Shown here: piece after piece, positions 8,623-18,022 of the stretch | Position numbering within the stretch: the stretch's first letter is position 1 | Layout of the letters: each line of letters opens with the position of its first letter | Assembly (NCBI RefSeq): GCF_900113275.1 | Contig: NZ_FOOU01000002.1 | Location: 372,001-436,000, forward strand | Reading direction: 5' to 3' | Length of the DNA stretch: 64,000 nt | Origin: Neptunomonas qingdaonensis | GTDB taxonomy: Bacteria > Pseudomonadota > Gammaproteobacteria > Pseudomonadales > Balneatricaceae | Program-made: the position numbers and the translations under genes | Notes under the pieces: generated by a model | Seen by the model: only the letters and a program-made list of their open reading frames with translations | The model's database searches: none | Told to the model about the DNA's origin: nothing

Positions 8623-9261
8623 TCTAATATTAATTTCTACTCGACGGTTCAACGAACGCCCCGATTCTGTGGCATTATCGGCTATCGGATAGCGCTCTCC
8701 GTAACCCTGAGTATTAATGCGCAATGCGCTGATGCCGCCTGATAAATAATTAGCAACACTCGCCGCACGTCGCTCAGACAACTGCTGGTTATGTTCAAAC
8801 GAACCCGTACTATCGGTGAAGCCATTAACACTGATCACACTTTTATCAAACTTTCTCAACACAGTAATAACTGAATCCAGCACAGGATAAAAATTACCTG
8901 CTAGCTGATAAGAGTTTGTCTGAAAGGTGATATGACCAGGCATAATCAAACGAATATCGTCGCCGATACGCTCCACACCAACGCCTGTGCCCTCTAACTG
9001 CTGGCGTAATAAAGCTTCTTGCTGATCCATGTAATAACCGATACCACCGCCGGTAGCACCGCCGACTAAAGCGCCAAGCACCGCTCCTTTAGTTTTATCG
9101 CCTTTACCTGATACAGCAGAACCCAGCAATGCACCGGCAACCACACCGATACCTGCACCTTTTGCGGCATTCCCGGTTTTCTCTTCACGAGTATAAGGGT
9201 CTAGTGTTGTACACCCCGCCAGTACACTGCCGGCCAATAGCGCTACGACTAATTTTTTCAT
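8608..9261 (-). CDS. OmpA-family peptidoglycan-binding lipoprotein (YiaD-like)
   Basis: Lipoprotein of the outer membrane. Signal peptide MKKLVVALLAGSVLAGC with lipobox LAGC; then a glycine-zipper segment (AAKGAGIGVVAGALLGSAVS and GAVLGALVGGATGGGIGYY, about residues 36-78); then a C-terminal OmpA domain with VNGFTDSTGSFEHNQQLSER and the peptidoglycan-contacting RSLNRRVEI. 217 residues, like YiaD. The start at 9261 has AAGGAA 6 nt upstream; an upstream ATG at 9288 is unlikely. Partner genes do not sit next to it. Confidence 0.92.
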   Translation of the reverse strand: MKKLVVALLAGSVLAGCTTLDPYTREEKTGNAAKGAGIGVVAGALLGSAVSGKGDKTKGAVLGALVGGATGGGIGYYMDQQEALLRQQLEGTGVGVERIGDDIRLIMPGHITFQTNSYQLAGNFYPVLDSVITVLRKFDKSVISVNGFTDSTGSFEHNQQLSERRAASVANYLSGGISALRINTQGYGERYPIADNATESGRSLNRRVEINIRGTQK

Positions 9262-9652
9262 GAAATATTCCTTAAACGTGTCATACACTTTTTAATATTG
9301 ATATCAATGTAGCTGAAAAAACCTGAACACTCTATTACTTCAAAACTAACATGCGCCCAGTAATATGACTCCAGTTTATGCCAAAAGCTCAAAATACTTT
9401 ACTTTCTTTAATAATAATCAGGCATAACTTTCTACTGAATAAAAGCTTATTACCTAAAAAGAACCGTGCCATTACATCTAGACTAGTACTGATAGCCTAT
9501 TGCAGACCCGCTTTCGGGGCACTTAATAGGTAATTTCCCGAGATTAGCTAAGATTCCATCTAGTCACAGATCCACTGTGCCGCTAGAATATATGGATTAC
9601 AGAACTAAAACAGTTATGTTTATCCAGTATAGTTCCAGCCGAGGAGTCTTCT
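9262..9652. other. Intergenic region between OmpA lipoprotein and fabY
   Basis: 391 nt, AT-rich, without a coding frame I trust. It carries the upstream region of both divergent genes, the nested hairpin at 9496-9530, a -10-like TATAGT at 9628-9633 close to the fabY start (no good -35), and several CTAG-containing words (9479-9485, 9560s, 9590s). No tRNA-like fold was seen. Confidence 0.6.
9496..9530. other. Nested inverted repeat upstream of fabY
   Basis: CCTATT (9496-9501) pairs with AATAGG (9525-9530) and, inside it, CCCG (9507-9510) pairs with CGGG (9515-9518) around a CTTT loop. The internal bulges are 5 and 6 nt. It could be an operator or an RNA structure in a long fabY leader; it has no U-tract on either strand. 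Confidence 0.5.
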
Positions 9653-11572
9653 TTGTCACATCTACCTCTTATCGTCGGTTTCGGTGGAATCAATCCCGCA
9701 GGTCGTAGTTCTTTTCATCACGCATACCGTCGTCTGATTTTTGACAAACTAGATCAGCAAAATCAACAGAATACTTTGCTAGGGCTGGCTACATTAACCG
9801 GATTGGCAACTTATCAGGATGGCCACTACTACAACAAGGCCGGTGAACAACTGCCATTAGCCGCCCTGCTGTCCAGCATTGCGGATCAACTCTTAAACTC
9901 AACCTTGATACGCCGTATAGAACCCGACTGTTTTGATGTCAACAAAGTTACTTTTAACAAAGTAGCCACATTAAAAAGCACACCAGACAGCAGTATTCGC
10001 TTTACGCTGCGCAAACGCCATCTACCCAATATCATCCCAGAGAACTGGACAATCACTCCGGGAAACGGTCAGGAAGTAGAGATAACCGTTAGCGGTAACC
10101 TGGATACTATTTTACCCGATTTTAAAACAGCACAGGTTCAGTCAGCAGGTCAACTGCCGACAGGTTTTCAACCAGGCAAGCTTTACCAGTCCAGAAACCA
10201 TCCTCGCAACCTGCAAATGACTATTTTCAGTGCATCTGATGCATTGCTATCGACGGGCATTCCGTTCGAAGATATCTTAAACCGCTTATCCCCGGACCAG
10301 ATTGCTGTCTATGCCAGTAATTCGATTGGTCAGTTAGATGATTTTGGTTTTGGTGGGCTGACTAAATACCCGTCTATTGGTAAACGCACCAGCTCAAAAC
10401 AGATGCCGCTCGGCTATGCGCAAATGCCGGCGGACTTTGTTAACGCCTATATTTTAGGCAACGTAGGAGCAACCGGGGGCGCACTGGGTGCCTGCGCTAC
10501 TTTTTTATACAACCTGCGTAGCGGTATCCAGGATATTCGCTCAGGCAAGCATAAAGTGGCTATGATTGGTGGTAGTGATGCGCCCGTCACTCAAGAAGTC
10601 ATTGAAGGCTTTCGCGCCATGGGTGCGCTGGCGGAAGATAAAGATCTGCTGGCATTAGACAAACTGACAGAACTCAATGATGCCGATTACCGTAAAGCCT
10701 GTCGGCCATTTGGCAAAAACTGTGGCTTTACCATCGGTGAATCCAGCCAGTTTATCTTATTAATGAGTGATGACCTCGCACTTGAACTGGGTGCTGAAGT
10801 ATACGGCGCGATCCCAGAGGTTTTTGTTAATGCAGACGGCCATAAAAAATCTATCTCGGCCCCTGGTATCGGCAATTATATCACTCTGGGAAAAGCGGCC
10901 GCTCTGATTAAAAATATGCTTGGTGCAGAGTCACTACAGCAACGTTCCTACGTACAGGCACATGGCACCAGCACTCCGCAAAACCGTGTGACCGAATCAC
11001 ATGTCATCAACGAAATAGCCAAAGCATTTGATATTAAATCATGGCCAGTCGCGGCGATTAAATGCTATTTAGGGCACTCGCAAGGTACAGCCGGGGGAGA
11101 TCAACTAACCACGTCATTGGGTACTTGGGCTTACGGCTATATTCCCGGCATTCAAACCACTGATGAAATTGCCTCTGATGTACACCAATCAAACTTGCTG
11201 TTTTCCCAGCAGCATATTGAAGTGGGTGCTCTGGGCATGGACAGTGTCATCCTTAACTCCAAGGGGTTTGGCGGAAACAATGCCAGCGCGCCGATGCTAG
11301 CACCACACATCGTAAAGCAGATGCTGACGAAAAAGCACGGCCAGACAAAAATAGCCGAGTGGGAAAACAGAAAAGTAGCCACTCTGGCCCGCGCCAATGA
11401 GTACGACCAGCAAACGACACTGGGGCTGACTAAACCTATCTATCAATATGATCATCACGTGTTAGCCGGGGATGATCTTGAGATCACAGAAAACAGTATT
11501 CGCCTACCCGGATATGAAAACCGGATAGATCTGAACACGGCCAACCCGTTTAGCGAATACACTGACGAATGA
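9653..11572 (+). CDS. fabY: Beta-ketoacyl-ACP synthase FabY
   Basis: Initiates fatty-acid synthesis by condensing acetyl-CoA with malonyl-ACP; in Pseudomonas aeruginosa FabY replaces FabH in this step. The N-terminus SHLPLIVGFGGINPAGRSSF and the 639-residue length match FabY (634). The Cys-His-His triad of the FabB/F-like thiolase fold is visible: Cys281 (LGACATF), His437 (QAHGTSTP) and His475 (YLGHSQGTAGG). The start is TTG at 9653, chosen because a strong GAGGAG lies 6 nt upstream and the protein begins exactly as in the family. The stop overlaps the next possible ATG. No fabH is in this window. Confidence 0.92.
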   Translation: MSHLPLIVGFGGINPAGRSSFHHAYRRLIFDKLDQQNQQNTLLGLATLTGLATYQDGHYYNKAGEQLPLAALLSSIADQLLNSTLIRRIEPDCFDVNKVTFNKVATLKSTPDSSIRFTLRKRHLPNIIPENWTITPGNGQEVEITVSGNLDTILPDFKTAQVQSAGQLPTGFQPGKLYQSRNHPRNLQMTIFSASDALLSTGIPFEDILNRLSPDQIAVYASNSIGQLDDFGFGGLTKYPSIGKRTSSKQMPLGYAQMPADFVNAYILGNVGATGGALGACATFLYNLRSGIQDIRSGKHKVAMIGGSDAPVTQEVIEGFRAMGALAEDKDLLALDKLTELNDADYRKACRPFGKNCGFTIGESSQFILLMSDDLALELGAEVYGAIPEVFVNADGHKKSISAPGIGNYITLGKAAALIKNMLGAESLQQRSYVQAHGTSTPQNRVTESHVINEIAKAFDIKSWPVAAIKCYLGHSQGTAGGDQLTTSLGTWAYGYIPGIQTTDEIASDVHQSNLLFSQQHIEVGALGMDSVILNSKGFGGNNASAPMLAPHIVKQMLTKKHGQTKIAEWENRKVATLARANEYDQQTTLGLTKPIYQYDHHVLAGDDLEITENSIRLPGYENRIDLNTANPFSEYTDE

Positions 11573-11610
11573 AAATTTGTCCGAAAAATATTTGCCTGGA
11601 GAAAGTCCCC

Positions 11611-12012
11611 ATGATTAAGCGGGTAGCGACATTAGTTATGCTGATGACAACGCTGTTGAGTGGTTGTTTCTCAGCAAACTCCTTCATCTCTGAGAGCAAA
11701 GACAAGAGTTTCTATCTGATAGATACTAAAGAGGGCACGCTGTGTAAAGGCATGACGCGTACTTGTATCAGTTTAAGCATTATCGCCAGTCAGAATGGCG
11801 TACTGAAGCCAGTAGAAAATGCCTACCAACAAAAAATTACCGGGCCCAACTACCCTCGCAGTCTGATGATTATTCTTTTGAAACCAGCTGATAATAGCTA
11901 CCTGGCAACGGCTCTTGATAACAATGGTCGTTTATACAGCTTGCCTAAAAATGATAAAACTAACACCGCCTGGCAAGCCTTGAATGATCTGTACAACGCC
12001 AATTATCAATAA
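11611..12012 (+). CDS. Uncharacterised small lipoprotein
   Basis: Not recognised. 133 residues with a clear lipoprotein signal, MIKRVATLVMLMTTLLSGC (lipobox LLSGC), followed by a Ser/Lys-rich linker and a small domain holding two cysteines (TLCKGMTRTCISL) that may form a disulfide in the periplasm. The start at 11611 has GGAGA about 8 nt upstream and begins the signal peptide; an ATG at 11569 overlapping the fabY stop would add 14 residues in front of the signal. Probably co-transcribed with fabY (38 nt gap). Confidence 0.7.
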   Translation: MIKRVATLVMLMTTLLSGCFSANSFISESKDKSFYLIDTKEGTLCKGMTRTCISLSIIASQNGVLKPVENAYQQKITGPNYPRSLMIILLKPADNSYLATALDNNGRLYSLPKNDKTNTAWQALNDLYNANYQ

Positions 12013-12055
12013 TACGGCTTGGATCTGAGTGCTTAACGTTAATGCACAATGCTCA

Positions 12056-12841
12056 TCATTGCCGACTCCCTAAAGAAAGCAGTTGTTCAACACTGGCCGT
12101 TGTTGTGGCAGCAATACATTCAATCGACTCTGCGCGCAATCCAGCGATCTCTTTTAAAACATCCGCCACATAAGCAGGCTGGTTAAACTCCCCCTGCCGT
12201 CCTGATAAAGGCATATCAGGCGCATCCGTTTCAAGCACAATGGACTCAAGCGGGAGTGTCGCCACCAGTCTTCTCAGCTTATTCGCTCTTGGGTATGTCA
12301 TCGCCCCGCCAAACCCCAGCTTAAAACCCATTTTTATAAACTGTTCTGCTTGCTGCAAGCTGCCACTAAACGCATGCACGATGCCACCCTGTTCAAATCT
12401 TACGTCCCTGAGTGTTTTTAGCATGATGTCGTGAGCCTTACGCACATGTAACAAAACAGGTAGGCGCTGTGCTTTGGCTATTTTCAACTGAGCTTTCAAC
12501 AAAGATATTTGTGAAACGGCATCATAATCTGCGATATAAAAATCCAGACCTATTTCTCCGATGGCACACACCGGGTTAGTCGTCACATAATCGACTAACG
12601 TTTGCAGATCTTCTGTCTGATGCGCCTGCATAAAACAGGGATGCAAGCCCAGTGCAAATGAGGTATTAGGATAAGCAGCTGCCGTATCCACGACGCGCTT
12701 AAAATCTTTGGCAACCACAGCGGGAATGACAATATGACTCACGCCTGCTTCCAGCGCACTGTCAACCAACTGAGCACGGGCTGCATCAAACACCGGAAAA
12801 TCAAGATGACAATGACTATCAATAATTCGCCAATTTGCCAT
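12056..12841 (-). CDS. TatD-family metal-dependent hydrolase (YjjV/YcfH type)
   Basis: Cytoplasmic TIM-barrel nuclease/hydrolase of the TatD family. All metal ligands are present: His10 and His12 (SHCHLDF), Glu96 (IGEIGLDF), His132 (LLHVRKAH), His155 (VHAFSGS), Asp206 (ETDAPDMP). 261 residues, family-typical. AAGGAG lies 7 nt upstream of the ATG. It is downstream of prfC on the same strand, separated by a tandem-repeat spacer, an arrangement that resembles the E. coli prfC-yjjV neighbourhood. Confidence 0.93.
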   Translation of the reverse strand: MANWRIIDSHCHLDFPVFDAARAQLVDSALEAGVSHIVIPAVVAKDFKRVVDTAAAYPNTSFALGLHPCFMQAHQTEDLQTLVDYVTTNPVCAIGEIGLDFYIADYDAVSQISLLKAQLKIAKAQRLPVLLHVRKAHDIMLKTLRDVRFEQGGIVHAFSGSLQQAEQFIKMGFKLGFGGAMTYPRANKLRRLVATLPLESIVLETDAPDMPLSGRQGEFNQPAYVADVLKEIAGLRAESIECIAATTTASVEQLLSLGSRQ

Positions 12842-12910
12842 CTTGAATCTCCTTAACGACTGCTGCTGGTGATCCAGACTCCCTTAAAGAATCTAATAGT
12901 GGTACTTAAT

Positions 12911-12980
12911 ATAAGCGATTAGTTATAAGCGCTTAGTTATAAGTGATTAGTTATAAGCGCTTAGTTATAAGTGATTAGTG
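12911..12980. repeat. Five-copy 14-bp tandem repeat at the prfC 3' end
   Basis: Five direct copies of ATAAGYGMTTAGTT with no gaps: copies 2 and 4 are identical (ATAAGCGCTTAGTT), copies 3 and 5 are nearly identical (ATAAGTGATTAGTT/G). The last copy contains the prfC stop codon and the preceding His codon, so the array grew from the gene end into the spacer. Confidence 0.95.
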
Positions 12981-14561
12981 CTCGCGTGTGGCACGGAAGC
13001 GCACATCAGGCCAGCGCTCTTCAGTCAGGCTTAGGTTAACACGCGTAGGTGCCAGATAAGTCAGTAAACCACCGCCATCCAGCGCCAGATTTTCATATCC
13101 CTTTTTACGCAAATCTTCCAGCATTTTAGCATCGCGGCACTCGACCCAGCGAGCCGTCTGCACAGCCACCGGCTCATACTTACAATCGACCTTATATTCA
13201 TCTTTCAGACGGAACATAACGACCTCAAACTGCAGCTGACCGACAGCGCCCAGCACCAAATCATTATTTTTGAGCGGCTGAAATAGCTGTACTGCCCCCT
13301 CTTCAGCTAACTGCTGCAAACCTTTTTGCAACTGCTTCGCTTTAAGCGGATCCAACGACCTGACACGCTGGAACATCTCTGGAGCAAAGTGCGGTATGCC
13401 GGTAAATTTCAGGTCTTCACCTTCAGTAAAGGTATCGCCAATCTGAATAGTACCGTGGTTATGTAATCCAATAATATCGCCCGACCAGGCTTCTTCTACG
13501 TTCTCACGGTCTCCGGCAAGAAAAGTGACCGCATCGGCAATTCTGACATCTTTATTAATGCGCGTATGTTTCATTTTCATGCCACGCGTGTAGCTGCCTG
13601 AACAGATGCGCATAAACGCAATACGGTCGCGGTGTTTAGGATCCATATTGGCCTGAATTTTAAAGACGAAACCGGAGAACTTCTCTTCATCAGCAGATAC
13701 TTCGCGGGAAGTCGTTTCACGGGCAATCGGTGGTGGAGCCCATTCAACGAAATCATTCAGCATCTCGCGGACACCAAAGTTAGCCAATGCCGTACCAAAA
13801 AATACCGGCGCGAGCTTACCGGCAAGAAATGCTTCTCTATCGAATTGGTGGCTTGCACCACGTACTAATTCAATTTCTTCGACAAAGTCTTCGTAGTCAT
13901 CACCTAATAAAGCCCGCGCCTCATCTGAGTCTAAACCCTGAATCCGTACATCATCAGATAAAACGGCATTCTGTCCTGATTTAAATACATGGATCGTATC
14001 GGTATAAAGGTTATAGACCCCTTTAAAAAAGCTACTCATACCAATGGGCCAGTTAATCGGCGCCGCCTGAATTTTGAGAACCTCTTCTATTTCGTCCAAC
14101 AGCTCTATCGGATCGCGAATATCACGATCCATCTTGTTAACAAACGAAAAAATGGGCGTATCTCGCAACCGACATACATCCATCAGTTTGATCGTGCGAT
14201 CTTCTACACCCTTGGCACCATCGACAATCATCAAAGCACTGTCCACTGCCGTCAAAGTGCGATACGTGTCTTCCGAGAAATCTTCGTGGCCGGGGGTATC
14301 AAGAAGATTCACTACACGGTCATTCCAATGAAACTGCATCACGGAAGACGTAATTGAGATGCCGCGATCCTGCTCCATCGTCATCCAGTCAGAGGTAGCG
14401 TGACGATCACTCTTCTTCCCTTTAACCGTACCGGCTTTCTGAATCAGGTTACCCAGCAGTAAGAGTTTTTCAGTGATTGTAGTTTTACCCGCATCAGGGT
14501 GGGATATGATCGCAAAAGTCCTGCGTTTAGAGACTTCTTGCGCAATAGCAGCGTTCGACAT
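12975..14561 (-). CDS. prfC: Peptide chain release factor 3
   Basis: GTPase that removes RF1/RF2 from the ribosome after termination. G1 motif HPDAGKTT at residues 21-28, G3 [17 protein letters not shown]4 NKMDRD; C-terminal [20 protein letters not shown] block typical of RF3. Start at 14561 ([20 protein letters not shown]) gives 528 residues, versus 529 in E. coli; an ORF extension to 14618 has no support. The stop codon lies within the 14-bp tandem array. Ribosome-binding site is weak (AGAAGA). Confidence 0.96.
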   Translation of the reverse strand: MSNAAIAQEVSKRRTFAIISHPDAGKTTITEKLLLLGNLIQKAGTVKGKKSDRHATSDWMTMEQDRGISITSSVMQFHWNDRVVNLLDTPGHEDFSEDTYRTLTAVDSALMIVDGAKGVEDRTIKLMDVCRLRDTPIFSFVNKMDRDIRDPIELLDEIEEVLKIQAAPINWPIGMSSFFKGVYNLYTDTIHVFKSGQNAVLSDDVRIQGLDSDEARALLGDDYEDFVEEIELVRGASHQFDREAFLAGKLAPVFFGTALANFGVREMLNDFVEWAPPPIARETTSREVSADEEKFSGFVFKIQANMDPKHRDRIAFMRICSGSYTRGMKMKHTRINKDVRIADAVTFLAGDRENVEEAWSGDIIGLHNHGTIQIGDTFTEGEDLKFTGIPHFAPEMFQRVRSLDPLKAKQLQKGLQQLAEEGAVQLFQPLKNNDLVLGAVGQLQFEVVMFRLKDEYKVDCKYEPVAVQTARWVECRDAKMLEDLRKKGYENLALDGGGLLTYLAPTRVNLSLTEERWPDVRFRATREH

Positions 14562-14939
14562 GAGATAGAATCTTCTGAGTGATGCATAGCGTAGCAGCGT
14601 AAAATTGAATATAACCAAGCGCTACTACAAATCTGCATGTATTAAATAGGATTGCTGGCTATTTTCGCCGATCTGGAGGAGAGAAACAATCCAAGTGATG
14701 TTGTTTCACATGATTAGACACATCAAGCCAACCACCAGCCACTGATACCTTTATATAAAATCATGATAGCTGATGCACTTGAGATGAAGAGCAGTAGCGG
14801 TTTAGTAGATGAGAGGTTGTGATTTAATTTCCTCTCCCACCTCTTTCTAATGACCGGCCGCAACTGCGACAATTTGTCTCAATCTGCAACTCGATACTTT
14901 TCAGTTATAATTCGCTCTGATTTTATTTTGGAGTAAGGT
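14562..14939. other. Intergenic region between prfC and regB
   Basis: 378 nt between divergent genes. A consensus -10 TATAAT (14906-14911) precedes regB. A minus-strand TATATT near 14610 could serve prfC but has no convincing -35. The middle (14660-14860) holds no coding frame, hairpin terminator or tRNA that I can support. Confidence 0.6.
14883..14911 (+). promoter_or_regulatory. regB promoter (-10 clear, -35 weak)
   Basis: TATAAT at 14906-14911 lies 29 nt upstream of the regB start; at 17-nt spacing the -35 would be TCTGCA (14883-14888), a poor match, which suggests activator dependence or a weak promoter. Confidence 0.5.
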
Positions 14940-16190
14940 GTGGCGGGTAACCATCAACAGCTTTTACAACTGACTTATATCCGTTTTGTCATCCTGTTTT
15001 GTCAATGTTGTGCTGTAGCATTTGCGCTACTTTATCTCAAAATTGATTTAAATCCATGGCCTACAGGATTAGCGCTGCTGCTATTAGGCTTGTTAAACCT
15101 AATGACGTACGCCAGACTTCATTCCCCCTGGCCAGTCACTCAACCAGAGTTTTTCACTCAATTACTCGCCGACGCCATTATTTACGGCTTTATTCTTTAT
15201 CAGTCTGGCGGCGGCACCAATCCTTTTATTTTTATGTTGCTGATCCCTTTGATCATCACGGTGATGACACTTAGTAATCGATACATCTGGATGATGGCGG
15301 TTACCGTAACGGCCATCTATGGCTCTTTACTTGTTTACTATGTTCCCGTCGTTACTGCACTATCCGAGCACCAACACTCGTTAGCTTCGCTTTTTAATTT
15401 TCACATGCTCGGCATGTGGTTAAACTTCATTCTCACTGTGATTGTCATTACCTATTTTATTGTACGCATTAACCGTGCGCTGCAACGCCAACAGCAGCAA
15501 CTCAGCGAAGAGCGGGAAGCGAAAGTCCATCACCAGCAGATACTCGCGTTAGGTACAATGGCGGCCGGTACAGCTCACGAGTTAGGCACACCGCTGAGCA
15601 CCATGAGCGTCATTCTCCATGAGATGCAATCAGATACAGGCCTATCACCTGAGCATAAAGAGGATATTGAAATTCTGCAGCAACAGGTAAAAATATGCGC
15701 AGATAAGCTACAACAGATGGCACGATCAGTGGCGGAAGAAAAAAACAGTGAAAAAACCTCACTGGCGACAACGTTTCTTTGTGAAGTATTAGAGCAATGG
15801 AAAATCACCCGTCCAGAAGTCACCTACAGCGTCAGCATTCAAGAAGATCTGCCACCTGACTTACACAATACCACCGCATTAAGACAAGCTATTTTAAACC
15901 TGCTGAACAATGCGGCTGATGCCTGTCCTGAAAACATTGAAATAACCCTGCACTGGGATTCGGGTGCTATTTGGTTAACCATTCGTGATTATGGCGCAGG
16001 CTTATCCGCCGAGCAGACCAACACCTTAGGCAAACCTTTTATCTCAACTAAAGGTAAAGGACTGGGTATTGGGTTATTCCTTACCTCAACCACGCTTGCC
16101 CACTATGATGGTGATGTTAAGCTTTATGCGGCGCAAGACAAAGGCACCATCACAGAAGTCCGTTTATCTCAAAGGAGCGTTCATGGCTGA
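14940..16190 (+). CDS. regB: Redox sensor histidine kinase RegB/PrrB/RoxS type
   Basis: Membrane histidine kinase of the RegBA (PrrBA, ActSR, RoxSR) family that senses respiratory redox state. About six TM segments span residues 10-175; the quinone-contact heptapeptide GGGTNPF is at 90-96. The H box MAAGTAHELGTPLSTM carries His213, and a cysteine (KICADKL) is at 253; in Rhodobacter RegB the phosphorylated His225 and redox-active Cys265 have the same 40-residue spacing. HATPase motifs: LNLLNNAADAC, GAGLS, GKGLGIGLFL. Start is GTG at 14940 with GGAG 6 nt upstream. 416 residues. Overlaps regA by 8 nt. Confidence 0.93.
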   Translation: MAGNHQQLLQLTYIRFVILFCQCCAVAFALLYLKIDLNPWPTGLALLLLGLLNLMTYARLHSPWPVTQPEFFTQLLADAIIYGFILYQSGGGTNPFIFMLLIPLIITVMTLSNRYIWMMAVTVTAIYGSLLVYYVPVVTALSEHQHSLASLFNFHMLGMWLNFILTVIVITYFIVRINRALQRQQQQLSEEREAKVHHQQILALGTMAAGTAHELGTPLSTMSVILHEMQSDTGLSPEHKEDIEILQQQVKICADKLQQMARSVAEEKNSEKTSLATTFLCEVLEQWKITRPEVTYSVSIQEDLPPDLHNTTALRQAILNLLNNAADACPENIEITLHWDSGAIWLTIRDYGAGLSAEQTNTLGKPFISTKGKGLGIGLFLTSTTLAHYDGDVKLYAAQDKGTITEVRLSQRSVHG

Positions 16191-16719
16191 CCCACTGAAA
16201 TTTTTAATTGTTGATGATGATGCAACTTTTACGCGTGTATTAGCCCGCGCCATGACTAAACGTGGCTTTAATACAAAAGTAGCACGCAGTGCCGACGAGG
16301 CATTAGACATTATTAAAACCTGGTCACCCGACCTTGTTTCGCTGGATCTTAAAATGGATGGAGCGTCCGGCCTCACCGTTATTCAGCCCTTAACCGCAGC
16401 GAATCCTGCGGTACGTATTGTTGTGTTAACCGCTTACGCCAGTATTACCACCGCAGTAGAAGCTATCAAGCTGGGGGCAACACAATACCTGCCAAAACCC
16501 GCCAATGCAGATGATATCCTGACAGCTCTGCAGCAAAACGATGCCGATGAAGAGATCGACATTTCAAGCCAACCGATGTCTGTCAATCGGCTGGAATGGG
16601 AGCATATTCAGAAAGTATTGAGTGAACATGATGGCAATGTATCAGCCACAGCCCGCGCATTAGACATGCACCGCAGGACTCTGCAACGTAAGCTGGCAAA
16701 GCACCCCGCCAGACAGTGA
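16183..16719 (+). CDS. regA: Response regulator RegA/PrrA/RoxR type
   Basis: Partner of the kinase just upstream. Receiver domain with acidic pocket DDD (11-13), phosphoacceptor Asp55 (LVSLDLKMDG), Thr83 and Lys105; then a linker and a Fis-type helix-turn-helix at about 150-170 (GNVSATARALDMHRRTLQRK), the RegA layout. 178 residues. The start at 16183 has AAAGGAG 5 nt upstream and overlaps the kinase stop, so translation is coupled; the open frame extending upstream to 16069 lies inside regB and is not used. Confidence 0.94.
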   Translation: MADPLKFLIVDDDATFTRVLARAMTKRGFNTKVARSADEALDIIKTWSPDLVSLDLKMDGASGLTVIQPLTAANPAVRIVVLTAYASITTAVEAIKLGATQYLPKPANADDILTALQQNDADEEIDISSQPMSVNRLEWEHIQKVLSEHDGNVSATARALDMHRRTLQRKLAKHPARQ

Positions 16720-16723
16720 TCAG

Positions 16724-17392
16724 TTACTGCTCATCGATATACAGCCGGGCATTAAAAGTTCTGATCCAGTCAGGATAAAACACCATGATACCGGTCATCA
16801 AAATACCGTTCATCAGCCCTTCAGGAAACATAATCAGAGGAAGGTAATTCACATATTCCTGAGTAATTTTACTCCAGGGGTAAACACCATCCAGCCACAG
16901 CACTATAGACATCATCAATCCAGAAACTGCTATCACTATAGATGAGCCTATAAAGCCGCAAAGAAACAGGTAGATAAAAAAGTTTTTCGGTAGTTTTTTA
17001 TCCACCAACTGATGAATTGCATGAGACAAAAAGGCAGGAATAATCACCAGACACAGTCCGTTAACCGCAAAACCCTGCCAGCTCTCTTTTCCCAGTAGCG
17101 TCATACCCAGCAGCACCAGTGATGCTGAAAGAATCGCCAAATCCCATCCCAGAATTAACGTCAGTGCGGTAACACCAAGAAAATGGATACTTAAACCAGG
17201 AGAGATCCCTGCCCGCATGCTCCACATAATCAGCAATAAAACTGTCGCACCAAAAAAAAGATGCTGCAGCCCACGGTTAGCCGAAATGACCCGCCAAGGG
17301 CTTCTCCAGACAGCCACAAGCAATGCGCTCACATATAAGATATTGGCCATCCAAAGCCACGAACCTGAAAGTAGACTCTCTGTAATATTCAT
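16724..17392 (-). CDS. CbiM-like integral membrane protein (COG3235 type)
   Basis: Hydrophobic protein of about 222 residues with roughly six to seven membrane segments and motifs HFLGVTALTLILGWDLAILS and FPEGLMNGILMTGI, which resemble the CbiM/NikM substrate-binding permeases of energy-coupling-factor metal transporters. No ATPase or T component is next to it, so transport function is inferred only from family likeness. It converges with regA (4-nt gap). The start could be 17392 or 17404; neither has a good ribosome-binding site. Confidence 0.65.
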   Translation of the reverse strand: MNITESLLSGSWLWMANILYVSALLVAVWRSPWRVISANRGLQHLFFGATVLLLIMWSMRAGISPGLSIHFLGVTALTLILGWDLAILSASLVLLGMTLLGKESWQGFAVNGLCLVIIPAFLSHAIHQLVDKKLPKNFFIYLFLCGFIGSSIVIAVSGLMMSIVLWLDGVYPWSKITQEYVNYLPLIMFPEGLMNGILMTGIMVFYPDWIRTFNARLYIDEQ

Positions 17393-17511
17393 TTCAACAA
17401 TCATTTACTTTGATAACATCATTACCTGATCATTCTACTCCTATCTTCCTAAGATAGAATACTTCAGCTTTTACCCTCCCGACGTAGAATGCTGATGCTC
17501 TTATCCTCCTA

Positions 17512-18006
17512 CTACCTCCTTTGTTTGCTTATGTAATGCAACGGCACTGCTGTCGTATCGATGACTTTACGCATAATAAAGGCTGACTTCACTCCGGTTA
17601 CCCCTTTAATACGCGTGATCTTTCCTAACAAAATGTCGTGGTAGCTATCCATATCGGGCACTGCCACCTTGAGCTGATAATCAGCATCGTGCCCGGTAAT
17701 CAGGTAACACTCCATCACCTCAGGTATTGCGCTAATGCCTTTCTCAAACTCCTCAAAACGCTCAGGGATATGCTTATCCATACTAATATGCAACAAGGCG
17801 ATCAGGTTTAAGCCAACGCTGCGCTCATTGATACGAACAACCTGACTGGCAATGACGCCACTCTCTTCCAGCTGTTTTACACGGCGTGAGCAAGGCGCAG
17901 CCGTTAAGCCAATCCGTTCGGCCAACTCCTGATTAGAAAGCGAAGCATCACGCTGTAGCTCGCGCAATATTGTGATATCAAAACGATCAAGTTCAACGCC
18001 AATCAT
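17512..18006 (-). CDS. Lrp/AsnC-family transcriptional regulator
   Basis: DNA-binding regulator responding to amino acids. N-terminal helix-turn-helix (DITILRELQRDASLSNQELA then ERIGLTAAPCSRRVKQLEESGVI), C-terminal RAM ligand domain (GHDADYQLKVAVPDMDSYHD; KGVTGVKSAFIMRKV). 164 residues, like Lrp. AAGGGG lies about 9 nt upstream of the ATG. It diverges from leuA; the shared gap holds three TGCGCAAT-type motifs, so it likely controls itself and the isopropylmalate synthase gene; that link is an inference. Confidence 0.92.
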   Translation of the reverse strand: MIGVELDRFDITILRELQRDASLSNQELAERIGLTAAPCSRRVKQLEESGVIASQVVRINERSVGLNLIALLHISMDKHIPERFEEFEKGISAIPEVMECYLITGHDADYQLKVAVPDMDSYHDILLGKITRIKGVTGVKSAFIMRKVIDTTAVPLHYISKQRR

Positions 18007-18022
18007 TGAAAAACACCCCTTA

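Noticed and set aside
12911-12980. Regular repeats considered as a CRISPR array
   Set aside because: 14-bp units are contiguous with no spacers and no cas genes are nearby.
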